42,556 nucleotides of DNA. Source: Candidatus Aminicenantota bacterium (lineage in GTDB: Bacteria; Acidobacteriota; Aminicenantia; UBA2199). The DNA is taken from positions 1 through 42,556 of the forward strand of contig JAUWQW010000008.1 of NCBI GenBank assembly GCA_030610885.1. Reading direction: 5' to 3'. Below, in pieces: positions 20,359 through 29,548 of the stretch (positions within the stretch are counted from its first letter, which is position 1; each line of letters starts with the position of its first letter). Position numbers and translations under genes: made by a program. The notes beneath the pieces were generated by a model. The model saw only the letters and a program-made list of their open reading frames with translations. It did not search any database and had not been told where the DNA came from.

Positions 20359-20387
20359 TTGACTAAATATGATTAATATATTAGTAT
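20359..20387 (+). promoter_or_regulatory. Putative sigma70 promoter TTGACT-N17-TAGTAT for mobB (predicted leaderless)
   Basis: TTGACT 20359-20364, TAGTAT 20382-20387; ATG at 20394 is 7 nt after the -10; no SD. Confidence 0.5.
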
Positions 20388-20393
20388 ATTAAG

Positions 20394-20876
20394 ATGAAAA
20401 TATTTTGTTTTGCAGGCTGGTCTAAAAGCGGAAAAACAACTTTGATTATACAATTGATTGAAGAATTAAAAAAAAAAAATAAGAAGGTTTTAGCAGTAAA
20501 AAATATCCCAAATAAATATAGTTTAGAACCTGAATCAAAAGATACTTTCAAATTTCTTGAATCAGGAGCTGATAAAGTTTATCTCATTGCAAAACAGGAA
20601 ATTTTAAGCATGAAAAAGATAAAAAACGAAAATGAAGCAATAGATATTTTAAAATCAGATTTTAAAAACTTTGATTTTTTAATTCTAGAGGGTTTATATA
20701 TAGAAAACATCCCTTTAATCGAAGTGTTTGATTCAAAAACAAACAATAACCTTAAATTTCCAATTGATAGATTATCAGCAATTGCATCAGATAGAAAATT
20801 AACAAACAAAATCCCATGTTATAAAAGAGATGATATAAATGAGATCATAAAATTTATGGAGAACTATAATGGATAA
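20394..20876 (+). CDS. mobB: Molybdopterin-guanine dinucleotide biosynthesis protein MobB-like
   Basis: FAGWSKSGKTTLIIQLIEELKKKNKKVLAVKN P-loop and following strand; 160 aa. Confidence 0.87.
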   Translation: MKIFCFAGWSKSGKTTLIIQLIEELKKKNKKVLAVKNIPNKYSLEPESKDTFKFLESGADKVYLIAKQEILSMKKIKNENEAIDILKSDFKNFDFLILEGLYIENIPLIEVFDSKTNNNLKFPIDRLSAIASDRKLTNKIPCYKRDDINEIIKFMENYNG

Positions 20877-21027
20877 AAATATTATTTTAAAAATCAATGA
20901 TAAAGAAATATCTTTGAATTTTTTTGTCAAAAACGTATTTATAAATGTTAATGAGGGCTTAATTGAGTCTCTTGATAAATTACCTGAAAATATAGAAAAA
21001 ATTGAGATAAAAATTGAAAAAAAATAA
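20869..21027 (+). CDS. Small 52-aa protein between mobB and AOR (below ORF-track cutoff)
   Basis: ATG overlaps mobB stop by 8 nt; MDKNIILKINDKEISLNFFVKNVFINVNEGLIESLDKLPENIEKIEIKIEKK*; followed by the AOR gene on the same strand. Confidence 0.6.
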   Translation: MDKNIILKINDKEISLNFFVKNVFINVNEGLIESLDKLPENIEKIEIKIEKK

Positions 21028-21058
21028 AGGAGATATAAATAAAAAAGGAGAATGAAAC

Positions 21059-23227
21059 ATGGCTAAAAATTATGATATTAATCAATTAAAATCAAAGCAC
21101 AAATTATTGAAAGAATTCAAGTACACACTAAAACCTGTTGAAAGAGGTTATAACAACAGAACTTTATATATTAACCTTTCAAATAATGAGATCAAAGAAA
21201 AACCTGTTTCAGACGAAATGAAGAAAAAATTCATCGGAGGAAAGGGCTTTGCTCTTAAATTATTGTGGGATGCAGTTAATGAAAATACAAAATGGGATTC
21301 TCCTGAAAATGAAATAAATATTGCGGTTGGACCAATTGGAGGAAACACCTCTTATGCAGGAAGTGGAAAATCAATTGTAACTTCAATATCTCCTCTAACC
21401 AATATACCCATTGATAGTAATGTTGGCGGATTTTTTGGACCATATTTTAAATTTTCAGGTTTTGATGCTATTGAAATCCAGGGAAAAGCAAAAAATGAAG
21501 TGATCATTCATATAGATGGTGATAAAGGGATCATTCAGATTTTTGAAGCTCCGGAAGAAGCAATTAACAGTCATATTTTAGCAGAACAGATGATTGATAT
21601 GTTTGCAGAAAATGAGAAGGATAAAATTCATATTTCATCTGTAAGTGCTGGTAAGGGCTCAGACCACTCACATATAGGATGTTTGAATTTTTCATTTTAT
21701 GATGTAAAGAAAAAAGCAGTACGTGTAAAACAAGCAGGAAGAGGGGGTACTGGCACGGTCTTTAGAGATAAAAAATTAAAAGCCCTTGTTGTAAAGTATT
21801 CAAGTTTAAATGCTAATTCAAATAATGTTTTTGATTTATCGAAATTAAAACAAGCTGGACTTAAAATACGAAAGGAATTAAACGAACTTGATGACCAGCA
21901 GTGTAAAATGAGAAAGGTTGGGACATCCCATTTAGCAGAATTAATGAATGAATATGATTTGTTACCTACAATGAATTATAAATTCGGAAGCCACAAACAT
22001 GCTTCAAATATATCTTCTGATGAATTTTACAAATATTACACGCATGGTTATGCTACTGATGGATGTTGGATCGGTTGTGCCATGGCATGTTGTAAAGCTG
22101 TTGAAAATTTCAAACTAAAAACAGGACCATACAAAAACGATAAAGTTATTGTTGATGGACCTGAATATGAAACAATAGGAGGATGCGGTTCAAATTTAGG
22201 AATATTTGATGCTGAAGCTGTGCTTGAAATCAATTTCTATTGTGATACTTATGGTGTTGATACTATATCATTTGGTACAATGACTGCATTTATTATGGAA
22301 TGCTGGGAAAACGGTATACTTGATAAAGATAAAACCGGAGGCCTTGAATTCACATGGGGCAATTCAAAAGACGTTTTTGAACTTCTTCATCAAATTGCAA
22401 GAGGAGAGGGATTTGGTTTAATTGCAGGAAAAGGCATAAGAAAGATGAAAGATCATTTCGAAAAGAATTTCGGAGCAAATAGAAAATTTATGGATGATAT
22501 TGGTATGGAAGCAAAGGGTCTTGAATATTCTGAATATGTGACAAAAGAATCACTCGCAATGCAGGGTGGGTATGGACTTGCTTTAAAAGGACCTCAACAT
22601 GATGAGGCATGGCTTATATTTATGGATATGGTCAACAACCAGATACCTACATTTGAAGATAAAGCCGAAGCCTTGCACTATTTTCCCATGTTCAGAACAT
22701 GGTTCTCATTGCAAGGGTTGTGTAAACTCCCATGGAATGATGTAGAACCAGCTAACAATGCTGAAACAGACGAACCAGCAAAGGTCCCAGAACATGTTCA
22801 AAACTATGTTGATATTTTCAATGCAGTTACTGGAGAGAATATAGACAAAGAAGAATTGATCCTTCAATCAGAAAGGGTCTATAATTTTCAGAGGGTTTTT
22901 AATATAAGGATGGGTTATGGTGATAGAAATCATGATAAAATCCCTTACAGATCAGTTGGTCCGGTTACAGTTGAAGAATATGAATCAAGACAGGAGAGGT
23001 ATGATAAACAATTAAAAGAAAAAATTGGAATTGATCCTAAATATAAAAACACAACAGAAAAAGTAAAAATACTAAGAGAATTCAGGGGACAACAATATGA
23101 ACTATTAACTGATGCAGCTTATAAAAAGAAAGGATGGACAAAAAATGGAACACCAACAATAGAATATCTCAAAAAAATCGGTATGGATCTTCACGAAGTG
23201 ATAGAAGTTGTAAAAAAACATATATAA
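21059..23227 (+). CDS. Aldehyde:ferredoxin oxidoreductase superfamily tungstoenzyme
   Basis: GGKGFALKLLWD, VGPIGGNTSYAGSGKSIVTSISPLTN, GRGGTGTVFRDKKLKALVV, Fe-S motif DGCWIGCAMACC, FNIRMGYG near the C-terminus; next to mobB. Confidence 0.92.
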   Translation: MAKNYDINQLKSKHKLLKEFKYTLKPVERGYNNRTLYINLSNNEIKEKPVSDEMKKKFIGGKGFALKLLWDAVNENTKWDSPENEINIAVGPIGGNTSYAGSGKSIVTSISPLTNIPIDSNVGGFFGPYFKFSGFDAIEIQGKAKNEVIIHIDGDKGIIQIFEAPEEAINSHILAEQMIDMFAENEKDKIHISSVSAGKGSDHSHIGCLNFSFYDVKKKAVRVKQAGRGGTGTVFRDKKLKALVVKYSSLNANSNNVFDLSKLKQAGLKIRKELNELDDQQCKMRKVGTSHLAELMNEYDLLPTMNYKFGSHKHASNISSDEFYKYYTHGYATDGCWIGCAMACCKAVENFKLKTGPYKNDKVIVDGPEYETIGGCGSNLGIFDAEAVLEINFYCDTYGVDTISFGTMTAFIMECWENGILDKDKTGGLEFTWGNSKDVFELLHQIARGEGFGLIAGKGIRKMKDHFEKNFGANRKFMDDIGMEAKGLEYSEYVTKESLAMQGGYGLALKGPQHDEAWLIFMDMVNNQIPTFEDKAEALHYFPMFRTWFSLQGLCKLPWNDVEPANNAETDEPAKVPEHVQNYVDIFNAVTGENIDKEELILQSERVYNFQRVFNIRMGYGDRNHDKIPYRSVGPVTVEEYESRQERYDKQLKEKIGIDPKYKNTTEKVKILREFRGQQYELLTDAAYKKKGWTKNGTPTIEYLKKIGMDLHEVIEVVKKHI

Positions 23228-23254
23228 ACTAAATATAACTACGATTTTTTAATC

Positions 23255-23917
23255 TTATTTTTTAAAGAAACTTGTTAATTTGGAAATAAAAGAAGTTTTA
23301 GGAACATAACCCGTTTCTTCATTAATTCTCTCTTCTATCTCTTTGATTTTAAAAGCAGTTGCTGTTTTTAAAGGATTTAAATTCTTTGATATCTCAAACA
23401 TAGTAATAGCTTTTTCAAGCTTTCCCGCTCTATAATAATTTTCCCCAAGATAAAAATATGCATCATCATTATCTTTATCAATTTTTATAGCATTAAGAAA
23501 ATATTTTTCAGCAGCATAATAATTTTTTCTTTTCATTAATAAAAAGCCAAGATAAATTAATAATAAAACATTTCTATTATTCATTTTAAATGCATCATCC
23601 AATTTCTCACCAGCTTTTAAATATTCGCGTTTTATAAGAAAATAAATTCCTTGATTGAATATAAATTTAAAAGTAAGATCAGAGGAGTAGTTTGTAAAAT
23701 ATTTTTCATTTCCTATTTTTGAATAATGTTTTATTAAAATTAAATATGATTCATGATACTTAAAAAATTCCTTTTCCAGGTGTTGATCTGATAAAATAAT
23801 TCTTTTAAACTGTTTTTGATCTATTTTTTCAAAATATGCATGGCGTACTTCCTCTACTTTTACACCTTCCCTTAAATTAAAAATACTCAATGCTTTTAGT
23901 ATTAATTCTCTTTCCAT
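23255..23917 (-). CDS. TPR repeat protein
   Basis: YLGENYYRAGKLEKAITMFEISKNLNP and YYAAEKYFLNAIKIDKDNDDAYF repeats. Confidence 0.75.
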   Translation of the reverse strand: MERELILKALSIFNLREGVKVEEVRHAYFEKIDQKQFKRIILSDQHLEKEFFKYHESYLILIKHYSKIGNEKYFTNYSSDLTFKFIFNQGIYFLIKREYLKAGEKLDDAFKMNNRNVLLLIYLGFLLMKRKNYYAAEKYFLNAIKIDKDNDDAYFYLGENYYRAGKLEKAITMFEISKNLNPLKTATAFKIKEIEERINEETGYVPKTSFISKLTSFFKK

Positions 23918-23939
23918 TTGAAAATCATCTTATCATATC

Positions 23940-24554
23940 TTATTTAATATTCAAATCTTTTTTCATTAAATGGAAAGTTTCCAAAGTTTTTGCCCTTGCA
24001 TTTTCAAAACCTCCAGTTGTATCAATTATATAATTGGCAATCTTTAACTTTTCACTTAAAGGAAACTGAGATTTAATTCTCTTTTCAGCATCTTCGTGGC
24101 TTATCTTGTCTCTTTCCATAAGACGCTTATATTGTTCCTCAGAATTTGTGTAAACTACAATTGTTTTATCGAAATTTTTATAATTCCCAGATTCAACCAA
24201 AAGTGCTGATTCATATATAAAAAAATCATAAATCTCTGTTTCTGCCAAATCCTTAAAAATCATATCCAGTTCTTTAAGTACACGCGGATGAACTATCTTA
24301 TTTATGAAATTTCTTTTCTCTATATCCTCAAATAATATTTTTGCAAACTTATCCTTTTTTATTCCCTTTTTTTCATCATATATATCTTCCCCAAAAACTT
24401 TAATGATTTTCTCTACAAACTCAGAATCAGGAAGGAATATAATTTTTTTTGCAATATCATCAGCACGTAATGTATAACATCCAAGTTCCTTGAAAATATT
24501 GAGTGCAAAAGTCTTCCCAGAACATATTCCGCCGGTTAACCCTATTTTAAACAT
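23940..24554 (-). CDS. coaE: Dephospho-CoA kinase
   Basis: IGLTGGICSGKTFALNIFKELG P-loop, ADDIAKKI, HPRVLKEL. Confidence 0.93.
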   Translation of the reverse strand: MFKIGLTGGICSGKTFALNIFKELGCYTLRADDIAKKIIFLPDSEFVEKIIKVFGEDIYDEKKGIKKDKFAKILFEDIEKRNFINKIVHPRVLKELDMIFKDLAETEIYDFFIYESALLVESGNYKNFDKTIVVYTNSEEQYKRLMERDKISHEDAEKRIKSQFPLSEKLKIANYIIDTTGGFENARAKTLETFHLMKKDLNIK

Positions 24555-24623
24555 TTTCCTATTCTCTTAAATTTTAAAGGATGTGAAAATTGTTGTCAAG
24601 TCAGATTGAATCACATTAATTAA

Positions 24624-25598
24624 TTAAATAATCTCTTTTTCTTCAAAGAAGCGTATAATTCGGTAAACACCCTTTGCATCAATCAACCCTTTCCCAATAT
24701 TTCCCATTTTTGCTCTTTTTTCAAAGGTTAATGAATCTATATATTTAACTAAATCTTTTTTTTTAAAATCTATATTTTTTTTATATTTCAAACCTGCCCC
24801 ATGTTTTTCAAAACTTTCTGCAATAAACTTCTGTTTTTTATCAGAAAATAGACAAACAAATGGAGTACCTGTACTTGCTGCTTTATATGCTGCCATATCC
24901 TCATACAGCAAGGCAATGTCAGATTCAAAAAAAGATCTGGCAATACTTTCTGCTTTTCCAGCAAACTTAATAGAAGGATAAATTCTCTTAAGTACTTTTT
25001 TGTTTGATTTTCTTATACAAATCCCGGGAAATATCTTGATTTCATAATTATAACTGAAAAAAAGATCAACAATCTCTCTTAATTCTCTATATTCGGTGCT
25101 TTCTCCCATAAGTATAAAAATTTTTTTGATTTTTTTTCTGTATTCTCTTTTAATCTTATTGAAATGTCTATATTTGTTGTGAAGAATTGCATAATCTGGT
25201 CCACTCAGAATATGTTTTTCTTTAGCATAAGGAAACAGTTTTTCAATTGATGCATCTATTGTAAAATCAACATCCTGCTGATTTAATCCAAGATCTGTTA
25301 TCTGTATTGTATTGATTCCATTTTTTTTTGCCCATTTCAAAAATTTGATGTCTTCTTTTGCAAAATGTTTTAAGTCAAGTACTATACTTTTAATTTTTTT
25401 TTTGTCTAAGTTTTCAAAATTTTCAAACAAACAAAAATGAAATCTTCTCTCTTTTAAAAAATTTATAATGCTCTTATCATTATTAATACAAAATAAAATT
25501 TCTGTTTTCTTTTTAAGTAAAGATGCAAGATAATAACTTCTATTTAAACGCCAGAAATTTTTTTGAGGAGATGAATCTATTCGAAAAATAAGCATCAA
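24624..25598 (-). CDS. PseG/SpsG-like nucleotide-sugar hydrolase or glycosyltransferase-fold protein
   Basis: IDSSPQKNFWRLNRSYYLASLL N-terminus, VLDLKHFA.., KIFILMGESTEYRELREIV, AAYKAASTGTPFVCL; resembles the PseG family but divergent. Confidence 0.6.
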   Translation of the reverse strand: MMLIFRIDSSPQKNFWRLNRSYYLASLLKKKTEILFCINNDKSIINFLKERRFHFCLFENFENLDKKKIKSIVLDLKHFAKEDIKFLKWAKKNGINTIQITDLGLNQQDVDFTIDASIEKLFPYAKEKHILSGPDYAILHNKYRHFNKIKREYRKKIKKIFILMGESTEYRELREIVDLFFSYNYEIKIFPGICIRKSNKKVLKRIYPSIKFAGKAESIARSFFESDIALLYEDMAAYKAASTGTPFVCLFSDKKQKFIAESFEKHGAGLKYKKNIDFKKKDLVKYIDSLTFEKRAKMGNIGKGLIDAKGVYRIIRFFEEKEII

Positions 25599-26800
25599 GC
25601 AAACACTTCTCTTATCCTCTCAATAGCCCAATCAAGTTCTTCTCTTTTAATAACTAAAGGAGGAGCAAAGCGAATGATCCAGTCATGTGTCTCTTTTGCA
25701 AGAATACCTTTTTCTTTAAGAGCAGTTGTATATTTTCTTGCTTTACCTGCTTCCTTTTTAAGAACCACAGCATTTAAAAGCCCTTTTCCTCTTATAATTT
25801 CTATCTTCTCAGAATTCATATCAATTAACTGTTTTCTAAAGTAAGCACCAAGTGTTTCAGCATTATAAGCAAGATTTTCATCAATAAGAACATCCAGAGC
25901 TGCAATTGCGCATGCGCATGCTAATGGATTTCCACCAAATGTTGAGCCATGTGTTCCTGGTGTAAACACATCCATTATATCTCTATTTGCGGCAATACCG
26001 CTCACTGGGAAAACGCCTCCTCCAAGCGCTTTACCCATAATAATAACATCAGGTTCTACACCCTCATGCATAAAAGCAAAAAGTTTCCCAGTTCGACAAA
26101 GACCTGTTTGAATTTCATCAAACGTAAGAAGCATATTGTTTTTGTCACAAATTTCTCTCAAACCTCTCAAATAACCATCGTCAGGAACAACCACACCAGC
26201 CTCACCCTGTATTGGTTCAACCATAATTCCAACAGTATCCGGGCAAACTGCCTTTTCAACAGCTTTTACATTATTAAAGGGGACAATCTTGAAACCAGGT
26301 GCAAAAGGGCCATAATTTGTATTTGCAACAGGGTCAGTTGAGAAGCCTACAATAGTGCTTGTCCTTCCATGAAAATTATTTTCCATTACAATTATCTCAG
26401 CCTTGTTTTTTCTTACACCCTTTTTCTCATATCCCCACTTTCTCATTACCTTTATTGCTGTTTCAACAGCCTCAGCTCCTGTATTCATTGGAAGTATCAT
26501 ATCTTTACCTGTTAATTTTGCAAGCTTTTCTGCAAAAATAGGCCATTTGTCATTATAAAAAGCCCTTGAAGTAAGGGTCAAAATATCTGCCTGGTCTTTT
26601 AAGGCTTTTATAATCTTAGGATGACAATGCCCCTGATTTACTGCTGAATATGCTGCAAGGCAATCCAAATATCTTTTACCTTCTGGGTCCCATACCCAAA
26701 CGCCTTTAGCCCTTGATATCACAACTTCTAAGGGATGGTAATTGTGAGCTCCATATTTGTGCTCAATTTCCATTAATTCTTTTGAACTATATTTATCCAT
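25595..26800 (-). CDS. rocD: Ornithine--oxo-acid aminotransferase
   Basis: GAHNYHPLEVVISRAKGVWVWDPEGKRYLDCLAAYSAVNQGHCHPKI; GTHGSTFGGNPLACACA; 401 aa class-III PLP enzyme. Confidence 0.92.
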   Translation of the reverse strand: MDKYSSKELMEIEHKYGAHNYHPLEVVISRAKGVWVWDPEGKRYLDCLAAYSAVNQGHCHPKIIKALKDQADILTLTSRAFYNDKWPIFAEKLAKLTGKDMILPMNTGAEAVETAIKVMRKWGYEKKGVRKNKAEIIVMENNFHGRTSTIVGFSTDPVANTNYGPFAPGFKIVPFNNVKAVEKAVCPDTVGIMVEPIQGEAGVVVPDDGYLRGLREICDKNNMLLTFDEIQTGLCRTGKLFAFMHEGVEPDVIIMGKALGGGVFPVSGIAANRDIMDVFTPGTHGSTFGGNPLACACAIAALDVLIDENLAYNAETLGAYFRKQLIDMNSEKIEIIRGKGLLNAVVLKKEAGKARKYTTALKEKGILAKETHDWIIRFAPPLVIKREELDWAIERIREVFA

Positions 26801-27102
26801 ATTTCACCTCTTTATTATTAAACTCTCAGTTAAATATAAGAGTAAACTCTATTTTATCAATTTAAATCTATTCGTCAACCCATATAAAAATATTTATGCA
26901 TGAGGTCAGAGCAATATAAAAATATATTTATTTTTTTAAAAAAACACTGTCTAATACTATCAAATTGCTTTATATATTTGGTTTTTTATTAAATTTAAAG
27001 TTGACAGCTAACTCAAAATATGTTAAAAAAAATAGATTAAATAGAAGAAAGATGAACTTAAATTTAACAAAAAATTCACACTAAATATAAAAGGAGGGTG
27101 TA

Positions 27103-27369
27103 ATGAAAATACAACCATTAGATGACAGAGTATTAGTTGAACCAGTGGAAGAGGAAGAGAAAAAAAGCTCTATTATTCTTCCTGACTCTGCAAAAGAAAA
27201 ACCAATTATTGGTAAAGTAATAGCTGTTGGAACTGACGAGGAGACCAAAAAGCTAATTAAAGTCGGAGACAAGGTGATTTTTGGCAAATATGTTGGTGAA
27301 GAAATTAAAAACGAAGGCAAAAAACAACTTATTATCTCAAAAGCTGACCTTCTTGCAACAGTTAAGTGA
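27103..27369 (+). CDS. groES: Co-chaperonin GroES
   Basis: [51 protein letters not shown] upstream. Confidence 0.96.
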   Translation: MKIQPLDDRVLVEPVEEEEKKSSIILPDSAKEKPIIGKVIAVGTDEETKKLIKVGDKVIFGKYVGEEIKNEGKKQLIISKADLLATVK

Positions 27370-28075
27370 TTTTCTGTCTTAATGCCTCAAAAAGTAATAT
27401 AGCCACAGAATTTGAAACATTTAATGATTCAATCTGTGATGAATGAGGTATTGAAATTAACTGATCTGAGTTTTTCTTTAGTAATGGGGATATGCCTTTA
27501 TTTTCATTGCCAACAATAAGTGCAGTTTTATATTTAAAATCATATTTGTAGTATTCTAACCCTTCTTTTACATGTGTACCAATAATCCAAAAGTCATTTT
27601 TTTTCAAAGCAATAATATCATTTGTAAGATTTTTAGATAGAACAATTTTTGCTTTTGTTAGACTACCTGCTGAGGTTTTCAAAACAGTTTCATTAATAGG
27701 AGCTGACTTCCTGCAAGGAATTAATATACCATCAACACAAGCTGCAACTGCTGTTCTAATAATTGCTCCCAAATTTCCAGTATCATTAATGCTATCTAAA
27801 ATCAAAATTAGACCATTCTTTTGCTCTTTTAAAATTTCTTCTAATTTATAAAAACGAACAGGAGATATCTCTGCAAATATCCCCTGATTGCTAGAACCAG
27901 CTTTTCTGTCAATTGCATTCTGTGGAATAATTTGAAAAGTTACTCCTTTCTCTCTACACAATTGTTTTATAATATCAAACTTTCTACCTCTCTTTAAATT
28001 ACTTATAAAAACATTATTAAGGGGTGCATCTGAATTCAAAACTTCTATTAGCGCATTTAATGAATAAACTTTCAT
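27362..28075 (-). CDS. TrmH/SpoU family RNA 2'-O-methyltransferase (RlmB-like)
   Basis: [88 protein letters not shown]. Confidence 0.92.
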   Translation of the reverse strand: MKVYSLNALIEVLNSDAPLNNVFISNLKRGRKFDIIKQLCREKGVTFQIIPQNAIDRKAGSSNQGIFAEISPVRFYKLEEILKEQKNGLILILDSINDTGNLGAIIRTAVAACVDGILIPCRKSAPINETVLKTSAGSLTKAKIVLSKNLTNDIIALKKNDFWIIGTHVKEGLEYYKYDFKYKTALIVGNENKGISPLLKKNSDQLISIPHSSQIESLNVSNSVAILLFEALRQKIT

Positions 28076-29538
28076 TTTAGAAAAGCAATTAATCTATACT
28101 TTATGTTTTTTACACAAGGTTCTATGTTCAAAACAGAACCTCTCTCTATTGTTGGAATATAATCTTTAAGCTCAATTCCGGATTCTTTGCCAGTTAAAGC
28201 AATTCTTAATGGATGATAAAGCTCTTTTCCCTTAATTTTTGTTTGAGCTTGAATCCTTCTTAGAATTTCAGCAACTTTTGAAAATTCAATTGGTGAATCC
28301 AGCACGCTTATTTCTTTAAAAAACATAGATATTACTTTAATAGAGGTTTCACAATCTTTTGTTTTTTTTATTAAATCTTTACTATAATTTATTGAAATAA
28401 ACTCTTTAAAGCCTTCTGATATTTCTGTTAAAAGGTGATTATAATTACACAATACTTTTGAAGCCTGACCTATCCATTTGAAATTTTCTTTTTCAGGATT
28501 AAATTTAATTCCCCTTTTTTCCAAAAATGGAGTCATAACATTGCCAAGTTCTTCATCATTTATAAGTCTTATATGTTCTCTATTCACCCATTGTAATTTT
28601 TTATAGTCAAAAATTGCAGAAGACTTTGATACTTTATTCAAATCAAAAGCAGAAATCAACTCCTGTTTTAATAAAATCTCTTTTCCATTATCAGGCGACC
28701 ACCCAAGTAAAGCAAGATAATTGAATAATGCCTGCGGAAGATAACCATCCTCTCTAAACTGAGAGATTGAAGTTGAGCCATGACGTTTTGAAAGTTTTGT
28801 ATTATCAGGTCCCATAACCATTGAAAGGTGAGCAAATTCTGGGGGTTCAATTTTAAGGGATTTATATGTTAAGATTTGTCGTGCTGTATTTGACAGATGA
28901 TCCTCACCCCTTATTACAAGATTTATTTTCATTATAGAATCATCAATGACAACTGAAAAATTATAGGCTGGTATACCACTTGACCTTAAAATTACTGGAT
29001 CTATTAAAAGATTTGAATCAAACTTAATGTTGCCCCTGATTATATCTTTAAATTCAACATAAATATTTCTTGGGATTTTAAATCTCACTGCTGCTTTTTC
29101 ACCCTTTTTTATTCTTATATTCGACTCTTCAACATCAAGGTCTCTACATTTTTCAATATATACAGGAGAGTTTCCCTGTTTCATTGCTTCTTCTTTCTGT
29201 TTTTCCAACTCCTCTTTAGAGCAAAAGCAGTAGTATGCTTTATTCTCGTCAATTAATCTTTGGGCATACTTTGTGTAAATTTCAACCCTTTCTGACTGGC
29301 GATACGGGCCAAACTTCCCACCAATGTCAGGGCCCTCATCCCATTCGATACCAATCCATTTCAGATCATTTACCAAATTTATCTCATATTCTTTTTTAGA
29401 ACGTTCTACATCAGTATCTTCAATTCTTAAAACAAATATACCATTATTTTTTTTCGAATGAAGATAGTTAAACAAAGCAGTTCTAACATTTCCAACATGA
29501 ACAAAGCCTGTGGGTGAAGGAGCAAATCTAAGTCTCAT
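28072..29538 (-). CDS. gltX: Glutamate--tRNA ligase (track start 29583; MRLRFAPSPTG start preferred)
   Basis: RFAPSPTGFVHVGNVRTALFNYL HIGH-like motif; KLSKRHGSTSI KMSKS-like motif. Confidence 0.95.
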   Translation of the reverse strand: MRLRFAPSPTGFVHVGNVRTALFNYLHSKKNNGIFVLRIEDTDVERSKKEYEINLVNDLKWIGIEWDEGPDIGGKFGPYRQSERVEIYTKYAQRLIDENKAYYCFCSKEELEKQKEEAMKQGNSPVYIEKCRDLDVEESNIRIKKGEKAAVRFKIPRNIYVEFKDIIRGNIKFDSNLLIDPVILRSSGIPAYNFSVVIDDSIMKINLVIRGEDHLSNTARQILTYKSLKIEPPEFAHLSMVMGPDNTKLSKRHGSTSISQFREDGYLPQALFNYLALLGWSPDNGKEILLKQELISAFDLNKVSKSSAIFDYKKLQWVNREHIRLINDEELGNVMTPFLEKRGIKFNPEKENFKWIGQASKVLCNYNHLLTEISEGFKEFISINYSKDLIKKTKDCETSIKVISMFFKEISVLDSPIEFSKVAEILRRIQAQTKIKGKELYHPLRIALTGKESGIELKDYIPTIERGSVLNIEPCVKNIKYRLIAFLK

Positions 29539-29548
29539 CATAATAATC

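Noticed and set aside
20293-20360. AATTAGATT ... AATCTAATT dyad upstream of mobB, considered as a Moco/tungsten-cofactor riboswitch
   Set aside because: Only one AT-rich stem with a 50-nt loop; I cannot match the conserved riboswitch core, and a leaderless promoter explains the region better.
25949-26541. Plus-strand ORFs opposite rocD
   Set aside because: Antisense to a clear aminotransferase; biased composition.
26880-26935. Near-repeat atataaaaatat(t)tat upstream of groES; CIRCE element sought
   Set aside because: Simple AT-rich repetition; no TTAGCACTC-N9-GAGTGCTAA found.
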